Assembly: GCA_028702545.1 (NCBI GenBank)
Contig: JAQVOQ010000013.1
Span: 1-18,168, forward strand
Direction: 5' to 3'
Length of the DNA stretch: 18,168 nt
Source: Clostridia bacterium
GTDB lineage: Bacteria; Bacillota; Clostridia; Christensenellales; UBA1242
Part shown: one piece after another, positions 1 to 6,569 of the stretch
Numbering within the stretch: position 1 is the stretch's first letter
Layout of the letters: every line of letters begins with the position of its first letter
Notes under the pieces: generated by a model
What the model was told of the DNA's origin: nothing
The model's input: the letters and a program-made list of their open reading frames with translations, nothing else
Database searches by the model: none
Program-made: the position numbers and the translations under genes

Positions 1-462
1 TTTTTTAGCAGGAACAGCTTTTTCTGTAACTGCTTTTTTAACAGGAGCAGCTTTTTCTGCAACTGTTTTTTTAGCAACTGTTTTTTTAGCAGTAGCAGCT
101 TTAACTTCTTCTACTTTTTTTTCTTCTACTTTTTTTTCTGTAACAATTTTAACGGGTTCAACAACTGGTTCAACCTCATTCGATGGAGCATTGTTTGCTA
201 TTAATGCTTTATTTAACATTTCAGCAAGTCTTGCTTTTTTGCGGTTAGCAGTATTTTTGTGTAATCTGCCATGACTATTGCCTGAATCAATTAAACTAAT
301 AACTTGTGGTAAAAAGGCGCTAGCCTCATTAAGTTCTTTTTTAATTACTAATGCTCTAAATTTTTTGATAGCTGATGCAAGTTCAGTCTTTTTGCCTCTA
401 TTTTCATCTTTCCTTCTTGCTGTTACTTTAATGCGTTTTTTCGCTGATTTTATATTTGCCAC
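1..462 (-). CDS. rpsT: 30S ribosomal protein S20, C-terminally extended, 3' end outside window
   Basis: S20 binds 16S rRNA in the body of the small subunit and is needed for its assembly. Reading leftwards from a GTG at 462, the protein starts MANIKSAKKRIKV and continues through the S20 hallmarks TELASAIKKF, INSLIDSG-like ISLIDSGN and GRLHKNTANRKKARL, so residues 1 to about 88 are a complete S20. An AAGGAG ribosome binding site lies at 471-476. Unusually, the frame does not stop after the S20 fold. At least 65 further residues follow: first Pro/Glu/Val-rich, then Lys/Ala/Val repeats such as VEEKKVEE and TVAKKTVAEK, like a histone H1-type basic tail. The frame is still open at base 1 (154 codons seen). 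It is divergent from gpr, the usual arrangement in Bacilli and Clostridia. The identity is secure; the role of the tail is unknown. Confidence 0.95.
   Translation of the reverse strand, partial: MANIKSAKKRIKVTARRKDENRGKKTELASAIKKFRALVIKKELNEASAFLPQVISLIDSGNSHGRLHKNTANRKKARLAEMLNKALIANNAPSNEVEPVVEPVKIVTEKKVEEKKVEEVKAATAKKTVAKKTVAEKAAPVKKAVTEKAVPAKK
61..137. repeat. Two 15-bp tandem duplications inside the rpsT tail
   Basis: Two different perfect 15-base tandem pairs lie in this stretch. AACTGTTTTTTTAGC occupies 61-75 and 76-90. CTTCTACTTTTTTTT occupies 108-122 and 123-137. Each unit is five codons, so gain or loss of a copy keeps the rpsT reading frame. On the coding strand they give the repeated peptides TVAKK and KKVEE. 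Confidence 0.85.
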
Positions 463-493
463 TTTTGGATCTCCTTCTTTTTTACTACGCTGT

Positions 494-522
494 ATTTTAT
501 CACAACAAAAACAAAATTGCAA
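494..522 (-). promoter_or_regulatory. Sigma-A-type promoter of rpsT
   Basis: On the minus strand, TTGCAA (517-522) and TAAAAT (494-499) are separated by 17 bases. The -10 is preceded by TG one base upstream (extended -10). Transcription would start near 487, leaving about 25 bases of leader before the GTG at 462. Confidence 0.7.
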
Positions 523-592
523 CGCTTTTTTAGGTTTTTTTAAGGCTTAATTGCAAATAATAAAGCAAATATAACTATTTAGGAGATTAAGC

Positions 593-1516
593 GTGTCATT
601 AAAAACAGATTTAATTTTAGAAGTTGCAAATCTATCAAATAAAAAGGCTAGTGGATACAACATAAAAACAAAAAAACAAACGAGTGGTTTAACAAAAACT
701 ATTGTGGAAGTTTTAAATAAAGACGGAAGTTTAGCACTCAAAAAAGCAATAGGGCATTATATTACCATTGATGCTTATGATTTATTCTTATTTGAGGAAG
801 ATACAAAAAAAATGCTAGCAAAAGAGCTGAGTAAGGCAATACTAGAGCTTATGAATTTTGCAAAAGTAAAAAACATAAAAAAAGTGTTTGTTGTTGGGCT
901 TGGCAATAAAGAGATGATGTCGGATAGTTTAGGTCCAAAAGTAGTTGATAAAATTATTGTAACCAGACATATAAAAGAGGTTATTAACGAGGGCGACAAT
1001 AGTGACTTAAACTCAATAAGTGCACTTGCAACAGGTGTTTTGGGCACAACTGGTATAGAAACCGCAAATATTGTTAAAGCCGTCACAGCAGAGATTAAAC
1101 CGCAAGTAGTTATAGTCGTTGACACGCTGTCAACCCTTGCCACAAAACGTCTTGCAACAAGTTTTCAATTAAGTAACGGAGGAATTGTGCCAGGTGGTGG
1201 GGTTGGTAACAGCAGGCAAGCGATAAATGAAGAAGTTTTAGGCGTGCCTGTTATAGCTATTGGTGTACCACTCGTTGTTTATGCTCATTCTATGTGTAAT
1301 GAGGTTTTAGAAAAAGTTGTGGGAAAAATAGCGCCCTTAAAAAATTATGAAGAGGAAATAAACAAAATTGCGACTAATGTTTTAGGCGACCTTGTAGTGA
1401 CAATAAAAGATGTTGATAAAGTTGTTGAAAATTGTGCTGATATTATTGGCGTTGCTATAAACCTTGCAGTTAATCCGCAACTTGGCATAGATAAAATAAT
1501 AGAATATATGAACTAA
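593..1516 (+). CDS. gpr: GPR spore germination endopeptidase (MEROPS A25)
   Basis: GPR is made in the forespore as a zymogen and degrades the DNA-protecting small acid-soluble proteins (SASPs) when spores germinate. The 307-residue product (family members are about 320-370) carries the two aspartates proposed as catalytic in this atypical aspartic protease: D111 in MSDSLGPKVV and D177 in IVVDTLSTLATKR. It also has the family blocks TGIETANIV (153-161) and GIVPGGGVGNSR (197-208). The start is GTG at 593 with AGGAG at 581-585. The N-terminal sequence KTDLILEVA (4-12) resembles the self-cleavage and SASP cleavage site (TD before a hydrophobic residue). If so, the propeptide is only about six residues, against about 15 in Bacillus. 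It is divergent from rpsT, as in other spore-formers. spoIIP, the common next gene, is not here. I could not identify a clear forespore sigma-F/G promoter by eye. Confidence 0.93.
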   Translation: MSLKTDLILEVANLSNKKASGYNIKTKKQTSGLTKTIVEVLNKDGSLALKKAIGHYITIDAYDLFLFEEDTKKMLAKELSKAILELMNFAKVKNIKKVFVVGLGNKEMMSDSLGPKVVDKIIVTRHIKEVINEGDNSDLNSISALATGVLGTTGIETANIVKAVTAEIKPQVVIVVDTLSTLATKRLATSFQLSNGGIVPGGGVGNSRQAINEEVLGVPVIAIGVPLVVYAHSMCNEVLEKVVGKIAPLKNYEEEINKIATNVLGDLVVTIKDVDKVVENCADIIGVAINLAVNPQLGIDKIIEYMN

Positions 1517-1799
1517 AATAAAACTTGACTAATAATAATGAATAGTTGTTGTGAGGAGAGTTATGAGCTAATATATTTTGATACTAGATAGTGGAGTGGT
1601 AGACGCCAGTGTGCTTAAATAGTGCAAAAAATTTATGCCTAAATTTACTAGAAGAAAACGAGGAATAACCGTTGTTTTTATGCACGAGAGAAGATAAGTT
1701 TTTAAAGGCAAATTACAGGATTATTTAAAAAAATTAATTTTTAAAAAGTAACTTTTATCTTTTTATGATATACTATTTTTTAGAGGTAAAATAATTTTT
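1517..1799 (+). other. Non-coding interval with possible structured RNA
   Basis: All three plus-strand frames are densely stopped between gpr and the methyltransferase gene, so this is non-coding. Its middle (about 1541-1735) is less AT-rich than the surrounding spacers. It can form a long-range stem: GTGCA at 1622-1626 pairs with TGCAC at 1681-1685, extended by AAAA/TTTT across one bulged A at 1680. TGCCT (1637-1641) can also pair with AGGCA (1706-1710 region). I do not recognise a known RNA family. The strand is assumed from the flanking genes. Confidence 0.25.
1766..1774 (+). promoter_or_regulatory. Extended -10 promoter element before the SpoU-type methyltransferase gene
   Basis: TG-A-TATACT at 1766-1774 is a good extended -10, but I see no convincing -35. 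The predicted start near 1781 lies just ahead of the AGAGG ribosome binding site at 1782-1786. Confidence 0.4.
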
Positions 1800-2330
1800 A
1801 TGAATAGACAACTTTTGCACGAAGAATATGAACATAAATATAAAAAACATAATTTAACAGTTGTGTTAGATAATTTAGAACATATGGAGAATATAGGCAG
1901 CGCTTTTAGATTGGGCGATGCTTTTTGTGTTAGTAAAATAATTATTTTAGATGATAAACAAGTATTTTTAGCGTCTAACGCTAAAAAAAATTATAAAAAG
2001 ATAGATAAAACGGCAAGAAATTGTATGAATTATGTTGACTATAAAATTATGTCTACTGCTCAATTTTTGGAGTTATCAAAAGCCGAAAAGCTTAATTTGC
2101 TCGCACTTGAAATTACGACCGATAGCCAGTTAATTGAGCAAGTTTACTTTAATAATTATGATAATTTAACGCTTATTATAGGAAATGAGAAGTCGGGCGT
2201 ACAAGAGATGCTGTTAAATAAAATAGTTGCTAGTGTGCATATTGCTATGTTTGGAAATAATTCATCACTAAATGTGGCTAATGCACTTGCTATTGCTTTA
2301 TATAAAATAAGCAACGATTTAAAGAATTAA
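1800..2330 (+). CDS. SpoU/TrmH-family RNA 2'-O-methyltransferase
   Basis: This is a SAM-dependent ribose 2'-O-methyltransferase of the SPOUT class that acts on tRNA or rRNA; the exact target nucleotide cannot be told from the sequence. At 176 residues it is essentially the bare catalytic SPOUT domain, without the N-terminal RNA-binding extension of RlmB-type enzymes. Motif 1 is NIGSAFRLGDAF (31-42, with the conserved N31 and R37). Motif 2 is LIIGNEKSGV (125-134). Motif 3 is NNSSLNVANALAIALY (153-168); motifs 2 and 3 form the knotted SAM site. The start is ATG at 1800 with AGAGG about 13 bases upstream, a rather long spacing. No terminator separates it from the nucleotidase gene 57 bases downstream, so the two may be co-transcribed. 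Confidence 0.88.
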   Translation: MNRQLLHEEYEHKYKKHNLTVVLDNLEHMENIGSAFRLGDAFCVSKIIILDDKQVFLASNAKKNYKKIDKTARNCMNYVDYKIMSTAQFLELSKAEKLNLLALEITTDSQLIEQVYFNNYDNLTLIIGNEKSGVQEMLLNKIVASVHIAMFGNNSSLNVANALAIALYKISNDLKN

Positions 2331-2387
2331 GCACAAAAAATAAATTAAAACAGAAGTAAAATTATACTTATAATAAAGGAGATACAA

Positions 2388-2975
2388 ATGAATATAGGCG
2401 TTGATATTGACGATACCCTAACAAATTTACACAAATTAAAAGAAAAATGGCTATTTAATTATGTTTTGAAAAATAATATGAAATATAATTATATTAATAA
2501 GAATACTAATAAATTTTCTGAAATGCTTGATTGGCCAGAGGAAGAGTATATTAAGTTTTGGTTTGAAAATGCCGATAAAATGTTGACAGTTGCAAAACCG
2601 CGTAAAAATTCTGTAAAAGTATTGAGTAAATTGCGGGAAGAAGGTCATAAAATTATTATAGTTACAGCAAGAACAAAACAGTGGCATAAAGACCCTTACA
2701 AATTGTCGGTTGATTGGCTTAACAAAAATGGTATAGAATATGATGAATTATTTGTAGGATACGAAGATAAATCACAAATAAGTTTTGATAAAAAAATTGA
2801 TTTATTCATTGATGATATGCCGGAAAATTTAGAAAAAATATCAGCACGAGGCATTAAAACTGCAATTATGTTAGGCAAGCACAACAAAGATTATAAAAAT
2901 GATAATATGCTGCGCTTTAAAAATTGGAAAGAGGCGTATAAATATATTCATTCTAGTTTAAATAACGAGAAATAG
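2388..2975 (+). CDS. HAD-superfamily 5'(3')-deoxyribonucleotidase-like protein (NT5C type)
   Basis: This is a predicted cytosolic phosphatase of the NT5C (5' nucleotidase, deoxy pyrimidine, type C) branch of the HAD superfamily. It probably dephosphorylates (deoxy)nucleoside monophosphates, though substrates vary within the family. All four HAD motifs are visible in 195 residues: VDIDDTLT with the nucleophile D6 and acid/base D8, IIVTART with T93, K128 in GYEDKSQ, and FIDDMPEN with D142/D143. The cap lies between residues about 15 and 75 and is rich in Asn, Tyr and Lys. The start is ATG at 2388 with AAGGAG just upstream. The gene ends in a strong terminator. It sits next to the CYTH/kinase operon, which also handles phosphate esters, but the terminator and new promoter say it is a separate unit. 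Confidence 0.82.
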   Translation: MNIGVDIDDTLTNLHKLKEKWLFNYVLKNNMKYNYINKNTNKFSEMLDWPEEEYIKFWFENADKMLTVAKPRKNSVKVLSKLREEGHKIIIVTARTKQWHKDPYKLSVDWLNKNGIEYDELFVGYEDKSQISFDKKIDLFIDDMPENLEKISARGIKTAIMLGKHNKDYKNDNMLRFKNWKEAYKYIHSSLNNEK

Positions 2976-2985
2976 AATATGAAAT

Positions 2986-3008
2986 AACCACCAACTAGGT
3001 GGTTTTTT
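2986..3008 (+). terminator. Rho-independent terminator after the nucleotidase gene
   Basis: AACCACC (2986-2992) pairs with GGTGGTT (2998-3004) around a five-base loop, and the stem runs into six T residues (3003-3008). It isolates the upstream unit from the CYTH operon. Confidence 0.9.
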
Positions 3009-3055
3009 AGCGTGTTACTGTTTATTAATTTAAAAAAAAATAATTTATAAAATCT

Positions 3056-3085
3056 TTGACAATGTGTACCTATTACACATATAAT
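3056..3085 (+). promoter_or_regulatory. Consensus promoter of the CYTH/kinase operon
   Basis: A perfect TTGACA (3056-3061) and a perfect TATAAT (3080-3085) are separated by 18 bases. The predicted start is near 3092, with GAGG at 3101-3104 ahead of the ATG at 3115. A promoter this close to consensus normally needs a repressor, and a palindrome fills its spacer. Confidence 0.85.
3062..3080. promoter_or_regulatory. Palindromic operator inside the promoter spacer
   Basis: ATGTGTA (3062-3068) and TACACAT (3074-3080) form a perfect 7-bp inverted repeat around CCTAT. It fills the space between the -35 and -10 boxes exactly and touches both. A dimeric helix-turn-helix repressor bound here would block RNA polymerase. 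The size and spacing fit several regulator families (GntR and PadR types among others), and I cannot assign one. No regulator gene lies next to it. Confidence 0.65.
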
Positions 3086-3114
3086 ATAATTATAACACAT
3101 GAGGAAGCAAATAA

Positions 3115-3672
3115 ATGCAAAAAGAAATTGAACTAAAATTTAAAATAAATCGTTTGCCAATCGAATGCAACAATTATGTTTTGATACATCAATATTATTT
3201 TGATTATTTAAAGTACAAAGTTTTTTTACTTCAAGCGTTTAATAATTTGCAATTTGAAAGCATTAAAGAGGCAAGAATAAGGACAAAAAAATGCGTAAGC
3301 GATGTTAAGTTTGTTTTAACGCTAAAATCAGGTGATACAAATAATAGAGACGAATATGAAAAAGAGGTTAGTGTAAAAGATGTTAAAACACTTATTAAAA
3401 ATAATATTCTAGGTGTTATTAAGAAAAAACGCTATGAAGTCGTTAAAGGCAATTTTACTTTTGAGTTTGATGAATATATTGATAAAAATAAACCTCTTAT
3501 AATAACTGAAGTTGAATCAAAAGAGCAATTTACAACAAAACAATTAATGGAGATACAAAGCATTTTAAGAGATACATTCAAATTAAAATATGAAGATGTG
3601 ACAAATGACAAAGATTATAAAAACAAAAATTTAGCAAAAAATGGAGGTTATGAAAATGGCAATCAAAATTGA
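3115..3672 (+). CDS. CYTH-domain triphosphate tunnel enzyme
   Basis: This is a stand-alone CYTH protein. Members of this fold are triphosphate tunnel metalloenzymes that hydrolyse inorganic tripolyphosphate, thiamine triphosphate or RNA 5'-triphosphates, or cyclise ATP (CyaB). The signature ExExK is intact at the N-terminus (E4, E6, K8). The other tunnel residues also appear in order: ARIRT (R54, R56), LTLKSG (K71), R78/E80/E82, KKKR (103-106), D119 and TEVES (E132, E134). The enzyme is therefore predicted active. The 185 residues match the compact family size, and a tripolyphosphatase of the Clostridium thermocellum CthTTM type is the best guess. The Lys/Asn-rich tail (161-185) looks disordered and includes the overlap with the next gene, whose reading frame starts 17 bases before this stop. 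The stop is TGA. Confidence 0.87.
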   Translation: MQKEIELKFKINRLPIECNNYVLIHQYYFDYLKYKVFLLQAFNNLQFESIKEARIRTKKCVSDVKFVLTLKSGDTNNRDEYEKEVSVKDVKTLIKNNILGVIKKKRYEVVKGNFTFEFDEYIDKNKPLIITEVESKEQFTTKQLMEIQSILRDTFKLKYEDVTNDKDYKNKNLAKNGGYENGNQN

Positions 3673-5044
3673 TGGTATTCAAAAATGGTGTTACGCAAAT
3701 TTAGATTTGATAGAGGAAAGTTTGCAAAAAAATAACAAGGCATTAGTGTTGATTTCAGGTGCTTCCGCTTCAGGTAAAAGTTTTGCAAGTGAAATATTAA
3801 GAGATTTTTTAAAAGACAAAGGATTAACTTCTACTATTATTTCTACCGATAGTTACAATATAGGAATTTCTGGCATTATTGTAGGTAAAGTTAAAACAAA
3901 TGCTTTTAATGGCAATTTAAAAAATAGCGAGCAAATTATCAAACAAGTAAAAGATATTATAATTGATAGTTCATTTGATGAAAAATTTTGTGAAAAAAAC
4001 TTAATAAAAATTAAAAAAGCATGTAAGCATTTAATAGATAAAAAAGATATGAATATATTTTTAAACAATCTAACTCAAGAATTTGCTAAAATTAATTTTG
4101 ATGAGCCTTTTGTTTATAATTTAGAAGGTGTGGCAAAGGACATAAATTTGTTATTATCTGGCGAAACTATTGCTAAAAAGGAACATTCAAAAATTATTAG
4201 CGAGCAATTTCAAACAAATGAAGTTATAGATGGAAGCAAGAATGATGTTATTATAATTGAAGGAATTTATGCTTTAAACGAGTTATTAATTAATAATTTG
4301 GGCATAAAAGATAGCATAAAAAATTATATGGATGGCAGTGAAAAAACGCTATTTTTAAGAAGAGTAATAAGGGATTCAAAAATAACTTCATTAAATAATG
4401 CATTTACTATAAGAAATTATTTAGATTTCGTTTTTCCAAGTTTCAAAGCATTAATTTTGCCGACTAAAAAACTTGCAGATATTATTTGTCGCAACGATAT
4501 GACTTTTGAAGAATTAAGAAATGGCGAGATAACATCAAAACAACAAAAAGTAAAAGTAATTGATTATAAAATTATTGACCTACTAAAAAATAATGCAACG
4601 AGTTCAAAAACGATTTTTGAAAGAGATTTGTACATAGAAAATAAAAATAGCAGCCAAGAGGAATTAGATAATATCTTAAGGTTAAGAACAATAAGTAGTG
4701 ACGGCAAAAATTATAAGTTGAGCAGTTTAATACATAAGGGCAGTGTAATGTTAAGAAAAGATGATGTAATTATTAGGCCTGTAAATTTGTTAATTAAGGA
4801 AGGCGAGTTTGATTTAATTTATGCTAGCGAACAAGAATTTTTAACAAAATTAAAAGAAAATGGTTTTATTGTTTATAAAATAATTGTAAAAGAGCGTACA
4901 AGGCTTATTGTGGAAGGCGAAAAATATACAATAGATAAAATTGAAGGTCAAGGCGTTTATATTGAATATGGTGCTGATAACAATTCTAATATTACCAAAC
5001 TTATTAAGCAGTCAAGTGTAAAATGTACTTCATTTTATTCTTAA
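3656..5044 (+). CDS. P-loop uridine-kinase-like protein fused to a C-terminal CYTH-like domain
   Basis: This 462-residue protein has two parts. Residues about 28-300 are a uridine kinase/phosphoribulokinase-type P-loop domain: Walker A GASASGKS (35-42), ISTDSYN with D65, VIIIEGIYAL (198-207), the arginine lid motif RRVIRD (235-240) and LPTKKLADII (268-277). About 75 extra residues sit between D65 and NFDEPF (147-152). Residues about 320-440 read as a divergent CYTH domain: RDLYI (323-327), ILRLR (340-344), DGKNYKL (349-355), KERTR (412-416) and YTIDKIEGQGVYIEYG (424-439). The classical ExExK strand is missing. P-loop kinase followed by CYTH is the architecture of plant TTM1/TTM2. The start chosen is ATG 3656, eight bases after GGAGG (3643-3647); ATGs at 3641 and 3650 lack a spaced ribosome site. 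It overlaps the CYTH gene by 17 bases, so translation is probably coupled. The substrate is unknown, and true uridine kinase activity is doubtful. Confidence 0.82.
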   Translation: MAIKIDGIQKWCYANLDLIEESLQKNNKALVLISGASASGKSFASEILRDFLKDKGLTSTIISTDSYNIGISGIIVGKVKTNAFNGNLKNSEQIIKQVKDIIIDSSFDEKFCEKNLIKIKKACKHLIDKKDMNIFLNNLTQEFAKINFDEPFVYNLEGVAKDINLLLSGETIAKKEHSKIISEQFQTNEVIDGSKNDVIIIEGIYALNELLINNLGIKDSIKNYMDGSEKTLFLRRVIRDSKITSLNNAFTIRNYLDFVFPSFKALILPTKKLADIICRNDMTFEELRNGEITSKQQKVKVIDYKIIDLLKNNATSSKTIFERDLYIENKNSSQEELDNILRLRTISSDGKNYKLSSLIHKGSVMLRKDDVIIRPVNLLIKEGEFDLIYASEQEFLTKLKENGFIVYKIIVKERTRLIVEGEKYTIDKIEGQGVYIEYGADNNSNITKLIKQSSVKCTSFYS

Positions 5045-5100
5045 ATTAATGAAAAAACAGCCGATAAAGAGTTAAATATATAATAAAAAATAAATAAATA

Positions 5101-5136
5101 AAAAAACAAATGCAAGATTTAGCATTTGTTTTTTTT
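5101..5136 (+). terminator. Rho-independent terminator of the CYTH/kinase operon
   Basis: CAAATGC (5107-5113) pairs with GCATTTG (5122-5128), extended by an A-run (5101-5106) opposite a T-run (5129-5136). The loop is eight bases. The rest of the 5045-5255 spacer is AT-rich and holds no other clear element, although TATAAT occurs at 5233-5238 shortly before the next gene. Confidence 0.85.
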
Positions 5137-5255
5137 GTAGTTTGAAGGATAAAACATTTTTTTATTTATATAAAAATTTTATTTTTCATCAAATATTTTA
5201 CTTTTGGAAGTTTATTGTGCTACTATATTAATTATAATAAATATAGAGGATAATG

Positions 5256-6557
5256 ATGATTAAAATATTTGAAAACAAAAAAAAGGCTAAAAAAATAAAT
5301 AAAGAGCTTAATTGGTTTAAGTTAGATAATGCGGCCTTAATTTATCCTGCAGTTGCTACTAATAAGTGGAATTCTGTTTATAGAATTTCAGCTATTTTAA
5401 AAGACGAAGTGGATGCTAATATTTTAAATACTGCACTGCAAGAGGTTATGCCACGATTTCCGCATTTTAATGTTAGTTTAAGTAGAGGACTTTTTTGGTT
5501 TTATTTTCAGGAAATTAATATTTTGCCGTCTGTGCAACTAGATGATAATTATCCGTGTAGAAAGATGGAATTTAAGCATAATAAACATTTGTTTAGAGTG
5601 TTGTATTTTAATAAAAAAATATCGTTTGAAGCTTTTCATTCTCTTACCGATGGTTATGGTGCACTCGTTTTTTTAAACACTTTATTATTTCGTTATTTTG
5701 AGTTAGTTGGCCATACTATAAAAAAAGATGAATATGTGCTAAATTATTTAGACAAACCGACTCATGAAGAATTAGAAGATGCCTTCGCTAGGCATGCTGA
5801 TCTTAAAAGCAGAAATACGTGGTCTGAAAATAAAGCTTATCAACTAGTTGGAACGAATATTGAGGATGGAAAACTACATGTAATTAACGGAATTATGAGC
5901 GCAAGTGCAGTAAAGCAAATTGCAAAAACTTATGGTGCAACGGTAACACAATTTTTATTTGGAGTGTTGTTTAAATCTGTATTTAATTACCAAAAAATTA
6001 TGGGAAATAAGAAAAAACCAGTAAAAATTTCACTTCCTATTAATTTGCGCCGTATGTTTAATTCAAAAACTTTGCGCAATTTTTCTAGCTACATGAATGT
6101 TGAATTTGGAGCAGATGATAGGAATGTAGAACTCGCTGATATTATTGAAAAAATTAAAATAAAAACGAGCATTATTGATAAAGATTATGTGATGAAAAAT
6201 ATTAATGCAAATGTTAAAGCGCAAAATAACTTGGCACTTAGAATTACTCCGTTATTTATAAAAAACATAGTATTAAAGCTAGTATTTTTTATGGTAGGCG
6301 AAAGGATTTTTACTATGACTATGTCAAACCTTGGTAAAATTAGCACACCAGAAGAATTTGAGAAGTTTATTGATAGATACGAAATTAATTTGGGAGCAGG
6401 CAAGTTGAACAAAATGGGTACTACGGTAATAACTTTTAACGATACACTTGTATTTAGTTTTGCTAGTACAATAAAAGAAACTTGCATTCAAGAAGAATTT
6501 TTTAAAACGCTTACTGCGATGGATGTAAAAATAAAAATAAATAGTAATTTGATATAA
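5256..6557 (+). CDS. Condensation-fold acyltransferase (alcohol acetyltransferase-like)
   Basis: This predicted CoA-dependent acyltransferase-fold protein is related to the NRPS condensation domain and alcohol acetyltransferase (AATase) families. The diagnostic HxxxDG motif is intact as HSLTDG (H128 to G133). Other family landmarks are the N-terminal YRISAILKDEVD strand/helix (about 42-53), SLPINLRRMF (about 265-274) near the start of the C-terminal lobe, and TMSNLGKI (about 348-355), where condensation folds have their floor loop. With 433 residues it is a complete stand-alone domain, with no carrier or adenylation domain nearby. The substrate is unknown. ATG 5256 is preferred because it lies five bases after AGAGGA (5245-5250); ATG 5253 directly before it would leave only two. 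The DUF6320 gene follows after 12 bases, a pairing I recall from other Clostridia, which suggests the two act together at the membrane. Confidence 0.78.
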   Translation: MIKIFENKKKAKKINKELNWFKLDNAALIYPAVATNKWNSVYRISAILKDEVDANILNTALQEVMPRFPHFNVSLSRGLFWFYFQEINILPSVQLDDNYPCRKMEFKHNKHLFRVLYFNKKISFEAFHSLTDGYGALVFLNTLLFRYFELVGHTIKKDEYVLNYLDKPTHEELEDAFARHADLKSRNTWSENKAYQLVGTNIEDGKLHVINGIMSASAVKQIAKTYGATVTQFLFGVLFKSVFNYQKIMGNKKKPVKISLPINLRRMFNSKTLRNFSSYMNVEFGADDRNVELADIIEKIKIKTSIIDKDYVMKNINANVKAQNNLALRITPLFIKNIVLKLVFFMVGERIFTMTMSNLGKISTPEEFEKFIDRYEINLGAGKLNKMGTTVITFNDTLVFSFASTIKETCIQEEFFKTLTAMDVKIKINSNLI

Positions 6558-6569
6558 GGATATAATTTA

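Noticed and set aside
278..550. Plus-strand open frame of 90 codons
   Set aside because: It lies antisense to the conserved S20 core of rpsT and across the rpsT promoter; it has no ribosome site and no recognisable family.
775..1143. Minus-strand open frame of 122 codons inside gpr
   Set aside because: It is antisense to the catalytic region of GPR, with no ribosome site; the composition is a shadow of the AT-rich coding strand.
1550..1730. Resemblance to RNase P RNA (GAGGAGAGTT near 1553 and a late ACAGGA)
   Set aside because: Only two short pieces resemble the P4 strands. The stretch is far too short, and the other conserved regions of RNase P RNA are absent.
3641..3655. Earlier ATG starts (3641, 3650) for the kinase-CYTH gene
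   Set aside because: GGAGG at 3643-3647 overlaps or sits too close to them; ATG 3656 has the ideal eight-base spacing and a family-like N-terminus.
3670..3672. Possible TGA recoding, considered because of the low GC content
   Set aside because: TGA ends the CYTH gene naturally in overlap with the next gene. No conserved protein in the window contains an internal TGA, and tryptophan is TGG throughout.
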